A DNA stretch of 64,000 bases from NCBI GenBank assembly GCA_002633005.1, contig NMRA01000093.1, forward strand, positions 572,102-636,101. Direction: 5' to 3'. The position numbers and the translations under genes were made by a program. Below are positions 27,501 to 39,500 of the stretch, piece after piece (within the stretch, counting starts at the first letter, position 1; every line of letters starts with the position of its first letter). The notes below the pieces were generated by a model that saw only the letters and a list, made by a program, of their open reading frames with translations, was not told the DNA's origin and did not search any database. This DNA is from Phoronis australis (lineage: Eukaryota; Phoronida; Phoronidae).

Positions 27501-30500
27501 TTTATAAGGCAACTCATCTGAATGCCATCATCTGATGTGTACGGGTTTGAAATCGCATGTCATCGACCGAGTAAAATTTTGTAATTTGCACAGCAAGTTT
27601 GCTGGCCACAGGTGGTTCACCAGAATTGAATAGGGTTACGTGAAATTCATGACCCTTTGCTATAGTGCAACAAGACCAACGGTTTTAATTATTTTTACTC
27701 TTGGCTGCATCATATGTACTTAGCCGAGGAGGCAGTGTGGCCAAATGGGTTGTGTGTACTTTTCACAAGGTCCAGGGTTCAAATCCCACTTGACCCCACT
27801 GCAAGACCCTCAAGTCAGGTCTCTAGTTCCTCAGCTCTGTCTTATTTTCTATATAATGTATATATGCATGTATTAATAAATGAAAATGTATTCAGGTGTT
27901 TGGTGCAATGGGCAGGGTAAGCAGCCTGAGCACGCCTGATGCAACGTGTATCATACCACCATCTATTTCTTACATACCTTTCCGAGGGTACAAATCCCAC
28001 TTGACCCCACAGCTAGACCCTCAAGTCAGGTCTCTAGCTCCTCAACTCCGTCTTATTTGTGTATATGTCTATATGCGTGTATTAATAAATGAAAATGTTT
28101 TCAAGTGCTTGGTACAATGGGCTGGGTAAGCAGCCTGAGCACGCCTGATGCAACGTGTATCACACCTCCTGCACTATTTCTTACATACCTTTCCGAGGTT
28201 AAGGTCTTCGTACTCGTTGGGTAGATCAGAGTACTCCCGTGTGGATCCATACAAGTTCAAATAACACGGGCCGAACACAGGTAAGAAACCTGAACATACA
28301 AACGACAATCAGACAAATGGTAGGCAATAAAACTCACAGAACACGACCAAACATGAACGTTAATATAAACGCATTAAGTAATAATAATACTAAGAGACAT
28401 ATCATTAAATGACAGAATAATTCCAAATTTCTGGAGCTTGAATATCTAAAACGATCATAAAAAGAATAACAAATTCGAAAAAAATCATCTAAAATAAAAC
28501 ACTTAAAATCAAATGTTGCTGCACTATCTGTTAAGTTAGTGTTAAAACATTTTAGAAAATATTCGGAAACATCTGATAGAATGACGAAGCAGAAACCATA
28601 CAAGCCACCACCATTGTCAGACATTTAATACTTGCAATGTGGGATTTATATGCATAAGTGCTGGCTGACAAGTGAATGGAGAGTTCAAGCACATCCCTTA
28701 CATTCGGAATTCATTAAGCTCATCAAAAACACAGCAGCACAATATACACATGGCAGCCAAGCTTGCAGTCTTTTCTTAAAGCACGACTTACAGTTAACAT
28801 ACAAAGGCTTGTAATTAAGTTGACATGGTCATGTCATTAACATGTCGAATCCACCATGTCATTAGACAACTTAAGACGTGTCAGTAACAGAACAAGGCTG
28901 TATCATTCATGACAAGACATTAACGCGACAGCCATGTCACTAAACATGGCAGTCATGTGACAGACAAGCAAATGCCATTAACATGCCAGTAACTAACAGC
29001 CATGTCAATAGCATGGTAATGGCATGTCACTCACATGACAAAATATGCCAGTATCATGACAACCTTATCAGCATGACAATGACACGTCACTCACAGGACA
29101 AAACATGCCAGTAACATGACAGTCATGTCAACATGACAATGACACATCACTCACATGACAAAACATGCCAGTAACATGACAGCCATGTCAATAGCTCGTC
29201 AAAGTGAGTATTATTGTCAATGACATGAGTCAGTAACATGCGACACATTTCAATTTTGAACAATACATGTGAATAGTAATCACCATAACAGTTGCAAGAT
29301 ATCAGAACTGTAAAATAACATAATGCATTACTATGGAGATTTCCACACTCACACCATGCAGTGCTAGAGCATTCCAGTAAAACAACAAACAACCAGCGTA
29401 AAACAAACATGCCCAATAACACACAGTGACACCTCACAGTGCACACCACCAAAATATCGTACTGACAAAGAACAATTATTGTTAGTAATGTTAAGCTAGT
29501 CAATCTTGAACTCAAAATAGAGTTTCTCCCATCAGCAAGGGGGAGCCACTAATCTAGGAAGGCAACATGGATAAGTAGCGATATGCTTTCAAATTAACCA
29601 GTAAGCGTAGAAAAAGCGAAGCTTTGACTGACTAAGCCAGAGTTGGCTTGGACAAGGTTTGCATCATTTCTTGTCATCCCAGGTGTGAATAGTCTGGATT
29701 TTGAATTCCAGAGGAGCATCTTTGAAATTTTATTGTCATTTTGCATCCCCAGAGTCCACAAGCAGTTCTAAAGGAAATGTTCAAGATGAACTTGAACATA
29801 AACTGCAATTTGTTGAAATAGAATTTTATCGACACACGCCAAGCAATTTTTACGACCTGTTAAAACAGGTCGTAAAAACCTTACAAAAATGTCTTAAAAT
29901 TATATCAATTTTTGGATTAGAAAGAAGTAGTTTGGCGTAACTAACTAATGGAGAATTCTCAAGCAAACTGTGAAGATCACCTCAGCTCAGAGTATGCCAC
30001 TCAAAAATAAGCATTTGAACAAAAAGTCAGATTTTTATCACATCTAATGGCGAAACAATTGATGAAGGTGAAAAAACAGTTTAGTGTTAACTTGATGAAA
30101 ATGCATATCACTCTTCACATGCAGATTGAATGTGGTGTTTTCACAAACTCTCCAATACCTGTGTGATGTATGAGTGAGCTGTCGATGCAACGATAGTATA
30201 GCTTGAACTTTCAATCGAGAAAAATCAAGTGCATACATCTAACAAGTACACGATCTCCACTTTGTCCAAAGTTACAATCATGAAAAATTAGGAATGCCAA
30301 TCTGACGTATTGCAAAACCTCAATCTTATCGAAGTCATGCCAATGGCCAGACGACGCATTAGGCTGATTTCCAACCACAATTTCAAAAGGGAAGTTTTTG
30401 GACTGTAAGCCAAAGCTGGAAGCTGCTGCCATTAATTTTTTGGTCACGCCCAAAGACCTGCACTTTGAGACTTCTATACATACACTTTATGGTCAAATGT

Positions 30501-33500
30501 ACATCGTAAGTTATTGCCATAAATCAAACACACTGAGGATTAACTTGACCATGGCCAAAAGACTGATTGTATCATAAGTCAATAATGAGAGAATTTCAAG
30601 AGTGAAAGTGGGTCGAACAAGAATGACCGATGACTCTTATCGCCACCTGGCTTTATCAGAATGTACTTCTTTGTAATGGGTGGCATAAGGGAAATGATCG
30701 ACTTCGCAAAAAGCCCTTTCATGTTGGATGTGAGGCACTGTAAACAAAACGAAATTGCTTCTTCGCTCTGAAGATGTCAGTATTATTCAGTCCCATGTGA
30801 TTAGTTGCCACTATCCTATGAGCTTTGAGAGAAGTTTCAGAAGCAGGCACTGAAGTTGGCCCTGCATATCAACATATTTTGACTGGAACTGTGTCATAGA
30901 AATCATTGATAAACATGGCTTAGGTCATTTCAACACTTCAAGTTTGTGAGCCAGCAATTCTTTCTTTACTACAAAGAGCCAATTTTCACTTCTGGGAGGG
31001 AGTAATAACAATGGTGGTTCCTAGAAGTGGGCTCGAAATGAGCAGACAAAATAAATCTGACATCACTGAAAATGTCAGCTAAGTTTAGTTTTAACACCAG
31101 ATGAGTGCACGACTCAACATTCACCAGAACACAGTAGTGTTGACGTTGGAGACAAAGCCTGAAGCACAGCCCAAGTCAACACCAGGCTAAAGGCCCTTTC
31201 ATACTGACTTAACTCCAGTCTGAGCGGAGCGTCGACGTAAACAGCGCAGTTAACTGAACCGTTCATACTGGCTTCGGTAGCTAATGAACATCGAAGTAAA
31301 CGGTAGGTAATGCTGTCGTCATCGAAGTTCTCGCAAGGTAGCGCTGCATGCTTTCAATGTACAGTTTGGGAACATTTACATGTGCTAATTGACATTAAAC
31401 TTATTTCTAAATCAATTGGCTATTGTTAGAGCAAAATATAAGCAGCTATTAGTGACAGCACTACTCAGTAATTATCGACGATAACAGTGGCACCTGGCGA
31501 TACCTTCGATTGGACCAAACTTAACCATTCATACTGCACTGTGATGTTAACTGCAGCTGTTAACTTTGATCCAGGACCGGGGTTAAGCATTCATACTGAC
31601 CGCAACTTCCCGAACCATCGACACGTCGACGTTAGTATGAAAGGCTCTTTTGACCCAAAAATCAACAACAACAGTGATCCAAGACTAAAACATTGATACA
31701 ACACTATCACATTTATGGACAACACATTTCACTGTATTACCGTCAGTCTCCACGTCTGACAAATAAGAAAGCAATAATTATTGTACTGGCTTAATCCAAC
31801 AGAGTATTGGATTACTAGTTCACCACTTATATGCCAGTACACAGCAGAGAAAATCACCAGCTAAGCAAACTAACAGAGCAAATACCATAATACAAAGAGC
31901 AAAATAAGGAAACAAAATTAAGCCCTACTGTGTGGCCAGAGAAAATTAATTAACACTGCAAAAATTCAATGAGAAAAGACAGAAAACAAAATTGTCGGCA
32001 TAAATTTATGTGAAGAAGTGGGAAAATCGACCAAATATGACTTTAGTATAAATCAAACTGTAGTCATCTAGAGATTAAACTCCTTAGTGTGTCATGGTGT
32101 AATAGTGTCATGGTGTAATAGTGTCATGGTGTAATAGTGTCATGGTGTAATAGAGAAAATCAGTTCAGCATCAGCGTGGAACAGGAAATACCTCGTAGAT
32201 GTAAATCAGTGTGAAACTGAAAATATCACCAAGGTCTAGAATCTGGGACTGGGTGTAGACACATTCATTTTGGCAATCAAACTCAAAACTACTTATAACA
32301 TTTCCATTCTACAGTCTATTTTTATGAGCTTGGCTGACTGTTACGCAAATGAACATCCTGTCCAAGTTCGCACTTGATGTTCCCCAGTTTCCAGTTACAA
32401 ACTCGACTAATAACTCAATTTCGAGTTCAGACTCAACTTATACCATTAACGCTGAGGTCATCAAGTGCAAACTGGGATTGGACAGTCATCCATCTAAACC
32501 ATAAAGTGCTCCAGCACAGTTTGCATAACAGAAGAAAGGAAAACGTCAAAAGGCGTGTTTAAATTTGATTGTGAGTACAAAAATTAAGCTCTGGGCCCTT
32601 ACCTCTGAACTACGAAGTCAGAATCGAAATTCATCCAATCACACTTTCACAATTCAAGTACAAATTTGTTAGTCAATTCTCAAGTCTAGTTACAAGTAGA
32701 GATTAGACCTCAAGCCCAGTTCAGTGTAAACCACCAATATTTCAATTACAAAAAATTCATCTACTGCATGCAAAGAAGTTCGCTTTGTTGCGAGTTTCTC
32801 AGCTTAGTTAACGCAGTTGAAAATACCTCATCCTTAAATTTGAAAATAAAAAAATGAAGAAAGTACAACATCAATGTCACAACAGCCATGCGATCATCCT
32901 ACCAGCGCCTCCTGAAGATGAGATCTGTGATATTGATACAGTACACGCGCCTACGGCATCGTCAACGAATATCCTGTCCCTGTTATTACAAAAAATTCTT
33001 CCGTTGAAATTCAGCAAACTGAAGAGGTCAATTAAGAGTTGAAGTATTTGCATACGATTTTGACGCCTTGAGAAACCCCCAGAAAATAGGATATCTGAAG
33101 GAGTAAACACATCACCAGACTTGGAACTAAAGATTGTAAATTGTACTTATCCCACTTATAGGTGAAGCACAAAATGTTCACGTTGATTTTCAGAAAACTT
33201 TCAGTTGTATTCAAAACGTTTCCTTTCGTGACACGCTTACAAGTGCCACACCTACAATGTACGCCCCACGCGTAGTTGAATTTTGCAATCCATGAGGCTC
33301 AAGCGCAATAATGTAATTCACATAGGCCCAAACATTGCAGCGAAAAGGTCAAGTTCAATACATTATGAGTACCAGTTAAACAGTCATAGGATAAAGCAAC
33401 AATACATACAGTATGTCTTGTTTTTTCCTGAATAAAAAACTGGACTGCATACTGAAACATTACGGCAACTTTTTCAAATTCATTTTCAGCCTGTCTGCAT

Positions 33501-36500
33501 AATAGAAGCCACTAAATGCAACTATGAAGATATGAAAAATCAAACTGCCACACATTTGTAGAGCATTTGGTAGTCAGATTTAATCTAGAAACAAAATAAA
33601 AGTAATGGGTTAAAAACATGGTTCTTTCTACCTGGAAGTAATGTGTTTAGTTACATATCCAAGGATGAAGTCATCTTCTACTCATCCTTGCTATAAATTA
33701 ATGTTAAATAATGTAGAATGCACTCGAGGCGTGCAGATTGTCACAAAGACAAGACCAGAGTTGTCACAATGGGCCCTGCACTCAAATGTCTATTTCTTTT
33801 GTAAATCACATAAAATGTTGTTTAGGACCATCAAAACTTCATGCTCATTAAGTGTAATTTACAACTTTGAAACAACACATTAACCACTAAGTGGCATGTT
33901 CTTTATTGCTTGGCAAATAAACCGTTGTTAAATGGCCCGACTCAGCTAGCAAGATCAGTAGACGATGGAGCAGACTGGCAGAATTTGACCTTCGCCGCAT
34001 ACGGCCCATTTTAGGGCTCCAAGGGACTAGGTGACTAAGTAGGTATAGGTAAATGGCCAGAACTCTAACGACCATTCCCAAGAACTATTAGCTTTTCAGT
34101 TCACATTCAATCTGTCAACGTGTAGTTGGCCATAACACCAGGTCATGAGACAATCATGAAGGTCTCCATTGCATGCTTAGAAAAAGAGTTGACAGATTAA
34201 CTAGTGATCTTGTAAGGAAGTCAATGTGTCATTAACAAGACATGGTATCTCCTTTCAATTCATGACAGAGATAAAGGTCTACAAAAGAGATAATCGCATA
34301 CAATGAGGGTGACTAGTGAGTACAAAGGTTGACAAGTAACGATGGTGGAGAGAGGTACAAGACGGAGAAGATGGAAGTAAAGAGGCGGGGTCCTATTCAT
34401 AAAATTCTTTCAAAGCAGTAAAAGTGGGCGGAGTTCAAAACTGAAGCAGTAGCTGAAGCTAAGGGTCAAAGGTCATAGCATGCTTTGAGTGACGGCAAGC
34501 GACAGGGATGGTACAGACACGTTCAGCATCAACAGAGTAGTTATATAACGCGGTGCTAACAAGCCACACTCTCACACAGAACAAACTACCAAACATGTCT
34601 GGTGGTGAGGACACACGTCAGATTTGTTAAGATATAAGCTCTAAGCTAAGGGTTCGTGGAGATCTGTCAGTGTCAAGTTACAATTCGCAGTGTTCGGACT
34701 GCCAAGCAACCTAATCAAACTAGGGTGCTGTGTTAGGGACAGGCTGCAGAGTTCAGCTGTTGGATTTCACCCATTAATATTCCTTTCAGATATCCATAAG
34801 GAAGGAAAGAGAGTCAGCTCTCCTGTACTGGAGGTAACTACATTCAGACCGGTGCGCCATGTAGTCTCACATTCAACTAAACATCAAGATCTGATGACAA
34901 TTTGAGCACTACGAAAGTGGATTTTCAAAATTCAAACCATTAAACAGAGGTGTAAATTTGAAAATCTTTTTTTAATTCTGTTCAATAATGATGCATGGAT
35001 TCTTAACAAAAACATTTTGTGAAATCCAAAAGTTGAAAACTCTAGGTTATGAGCAAGCAGTGGATGGTTTTCTACGCGAGTTTTACACCAACCGGTTTCT
35101 CCGGACTTGGAGACTTCTGGTATGAATAGGGTTCTAGACCCACACGCGTCATCATTCATGATGCGATCCCTGAAGAGAGGTAAGCGTAAAGAAACTAACA
35201 ACAAAGACAAAACTGTCAACAACACTACAACAGACAGGTGATTGTTTCCAAACCAGACACATGGTATAGGTACCTAGGTTCAGAAGAGTCAGGTCTTACT
35301 AGATTTGAAAATTATCAGTTGCACCATGAGAAAAATAGTTTCAAAGTTTACAAATGAATCACATGATTGGTCAACACGAGGAACCCACGGTGACCACAAC
35401 TAACAAGATCAATGCAGAGTGTTGAAATGCACCTACGAATGCACCGCAAACGGTGTGTTTCTAGAGTTGTTTATTTGTATCATAAAAATGACCACTAGAT
35501 GGTGCAAAACGTACAATCCATTTGCAAATGGAACATGCCATCGCTTCTTCAATAGAAAGCTATTTACTAAATTTCATAAAAATCTGATAAAGAACTTCAG
35601 AGAAACGAAACAAAACAAAACAGAAAAAATGAAACTGCCAGAAGGGGGCACAGTGTCCTCCTGAAAGTCGTCAACTATTGTTAGCTTCCTATAAATACAC
35701 TTATTAAATTTAATAAAGATTCGGCAGAAAACAAAAAAACAAAACCACCACAAGGAGGCGCCATAGTAGTCGACGTCATCATCCTCAACTGTCCTCTTCA
35801 CACTGAGAACATATACGCCAATTTTCAAAATCATCCTCCGAATGGTTTGGTTGATAGACAGGTGGATATCAAAAAACAGACCAGAAAACAGTAAAAATGG
35901 CCAATAGGTGGCGCAAAATACCTCGAATCCAACTGAAAATGGTAGGATAGTGTCACTTCTCCAATAGATGCCTATATTCCAAATTTTTATGTAACTCCAT
36001 TGAGGACCTTTGAATATACAGAGATAAACCTAAAACGCTAAAATTGCCACTAGGGGGCACTGGTGAAAAACTTTGCGAAAGTTATCGTCGTCATCCGTTG
36101 TCAACATCATATAAATACACTTGCTAACGGGTAGAATATACAGCCATGGGCTCAAAAAAACTGCCACTAGGAGGCGCCACAGTAGTCAAAAGCATCGGAA
36201 AATCATCGACACTCATCCTCTTCATAGTAAGCAGACTCGAAAAAAGTAAAACTGGCCACTGGGTGGTGCAAAATACCTCAAATCCATCCGAAAATGAGAG
36301 GATAGTGTCATCTCACTAATAGATGTCTATATTTATTTCAAATTTTGTGAAAATACGTTGAGGACCTCTGAAGATAGAGGTGGGCATAAAAAATTAAAAT
36401 TGCCACTAGGGGGCACACCCGTAGTCCAAGAGGTCCCAAATTTGTTGTCATTCGTCATCAGCTTAATAGAAACACATCAGCCAAATCTCATGAAGATCCT

Positions 36501-39500
36501 GTGAGGGGTTTAGGTGATACAGCTGCGGACGCCAGACGCCCAGACAGAGATGACGGCAATATGCGACCACATGTAAATATGTGGGCGCATAAAAATTGAC
36601 CATGGGATGATGAAATTCCCAAATTTGGAGTTTACTAATGTGAACATAGCCCTTAATTCAGTCCTGCTGCTAGGGTTGCTTGGTCACCTGGTATGTTTAC
36701 CTTTATGACACCTCATGTCATAAAACTATGTGCCTGTTGACTGTTGGCAGCCCAGCCAGCTGGATCTCTATTGTGTTGGCTTACAAAGTTAATAGGGTTT
36801 TGGTTCAAATTTTCACCTGTACTAGGTCAGTCATGTTTTGTGTCTAGTCCAGTAACAACCCATAGTCCATACAGTATCTTGGAATTCAAACAAACATAAA
36901 AAAACAAAAACACGTTTCTCATAAGAATATCTTACATACTAGGTTGGCAGTCTGACGGACGTTGATTGAGTAGTAACACGCAGTAGTCAGACATTGTTAG
37001 TGAGTGGTCAGTCAACTTAACTTACCAATCAGACATTGTAAGTGAGTGGTCAGTCCACTTAACTTACCAATCAGACATTGTAAGTGAGTGGTCAGTCCAC
37101 TTAACTTACCAATCAGACATTGTAAGTGAGTGGTCAGTCAACTTAACTTACCAATCAGACATTGTTAGTGAGTGGTAAGTCCACTTAACTTACCAATCCA
37201 TCACCTGTAACTTGATCTTTTCACACATTGACGGAAACTTTATTTTCAGGTTCAGAGACTGATTCCACTCAGGATGGTCGTTTCCGTACATAATTTTGGT
37301 TTTTACCTAAAACATCGGTTGTATGCTTTGACACACTACATTACAACGATACATGTTAATTTCAATTGACTAGTTGAATAAACTCTACATGATATTTAGT
37401 TTCATCTGCTAGCGGCTTGAAACTTGATACACCTTTTTGGATTAGGAAAAGTGCAATGTACACAATAAAAATTTTAAGCTTTGGTTGTTTTTCCACCGGC
37501 AACTGAAAAATCGTGATCCAGTGAGTGAACATTTACTGTGCTCTGCTTTTTTGAACATTCTGACAAGACAGAGTGTCATTTTCAAAATAACGACTTTCGA
37601 TACAATTACGTAAAACTTACTGCTTTAAATAAATTTGTTTTCCTGAAAAAAACAGAGAACAAGCTCCTTTAAACATGAGAGGTGGCATGAGTACACTTAG
37701 CCCTGTGCCGAGGGTTAAAAACAAAACATGAACAGAACAGAACCCCCAAATCTCTCTTAGTTCGTCCAGTGCATGTGTACTTATTGCACATGGAGAACCA
37801 ACTCACATCCTTTCCAGCAAATGAGACAATGGCATAGGGGTCAACCAACTCTTTCTTCTCATCGCCTAACCCGATCATCTTCTTCACGCCATACACAAAA
37901 TCAGAGTCCACTGAAATAACGACAGCGAAATTGTAACGATATACTAGATTCACCTTACCAACGATCTTGGCTTTGCCCTCTACAAACGTCACAATCTTCC
38001 CAGTTACAAACACTACTCTGTACAAATTGATTTGGTTCCAGCTAATTTCGATTACAGCAGGCATTTTAGTAAGGTCCCAGAAGGGTTCGTTGTAATGCAG
38101 ATGATCCGTATTTGTATAGATTCCATTTTGGCAAGTTAGTCACGTGCTTAACAAGGTTGTGTTACCTCCACAACACAAAATAGTCAACTTCTGCAAAAAA
38201 GCCATCTACAGGGACAATGTCAGAGATGGAAATTTCCCCAATTTCAAGTTTACGGCCAAGAAACCAGCAATCAAGAAATGACTGACTTCTACTTGGCTGA
38301 CAGTGTGATCAAGAAAAATAAAAAAAATCATTTGAAACTGGCAGGAAATTGTTTTGAAAAACTATAGTTGCCTTTCTGTTGTTTGCATGTACATTACTAT
38401 AGTTGTTTCAAAATAACTGCTATTTAGTTAAGGTCCACAGTAAAACACCTAACACTTACATTTATGGGCCACAGATGATTTAAAAATGAAATGAATGAAC
38501 AAACTGCACTACAACCCATTCCATCAGGAGACATTCAGTAAAAAGCTCGGCACATGACGGGGAAAGAGCAGATTTTGATTTTATCTCGTCAAATTTCTTG
38601 ACAAAAATAAACTTCTTAAGTCTATCACTAGCTTCGTTCGAGTTCAGCAGACATCATGAAAGAACATTTAGCAAAGTTCCCAATGTTTGCAGCAAAGCAA
38701 TCGGGCTTTGAAGAGTGCCAAATTTGGTAATCAGTTTTGGATAAAAAAGTGGAGAACTACCACATGACCTAGACTTACTTCTGGGTATATCCTCTGCCCT
38801 GTATATCTTGATCTTGAACGTAGCAGGGCGCAGCATCACTCCGGCTGGACGTAACAGATTTCTGCAGTAATGGAAGAACAAGGTACATACTTAAGTTTTC
38901 AATTTTTCACTGAACTTTGAAAATTCAGACACTCGTGAAAAATGCAAACAGAAAGAGAAGCAGTTGCATGTTTTCAGTGCAAGACCTGCACAATCAAGTC
39001 ATTTCTTCAGTAGTTTCATAATGAAGTCTTGAAGGTAAAGTGAACATTATCAACTGTCCACAGGTACAAGCCCACCAATGAAAACTACATTTGCTCCAAA
39101 ATTTTCTACAAATTTTGAAGCACATGTGCACTTCCATTGTGTAAATCCAAAAGCCTCAATTGACCTTCAATCAGCAACTAGGTCAAAATAACCACACAAC
39201 TGGAAGTGGGGGAAATTGGCAATGGTGCTTCCAACTGGCAAAAGTTTATTGGTGTTTCAGACATAAATTTAATATGATTGCCCTTTACAAAGAGTTCCAT
39301 GAAATGAAAAAACAACAGTGATAACACAGAAAGAAAATCATAGTAAAACATGAGATTTCATTGACTAAACATTCTCAGGTGGGTGCCAGTCAGAAAACCA
39401 GACTGCTACTCGCATGTGCTGGCTTTGCTTGCTGTTTTCATGATCAATGGCTTTCAAAGAAAACTGGAATGTTCTACCTTAACAGTTGTTTGAAAACATT

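Larger units (their letters stand above)
28290..32902. other. Intron between exon 12b and exon 13
   Basis: 4.6 kb with the CATGACA satellite, a MITE and a 16-bp repeat, listed separately. A 15-bp perfect hairpin sits at 29847-29878. No further copy of exon 12 was found here. Confidence 0.55.

Noticed and set aside
27740-27790. Functional tRNA gene at the A/B boxes
   Set aside because: The sequence does not fold into a complete cloverleaf by eye and is followed by a SINE body and a duplicated copy; it is a SINE head.
30211-30453. Minus-strand ORF with a [10 protein letters not shown]-like stretch
   Set aside because: Loosely like ferlin FEVSIGNYGN, but that block is already supplied by exons 14 and 15 and the rest does not align.
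34887-35225. Minus-strand 97-codon ORF as an independent gene
   Set aside because: Its informative part is ferlin exon 12a with flanking intron read through.
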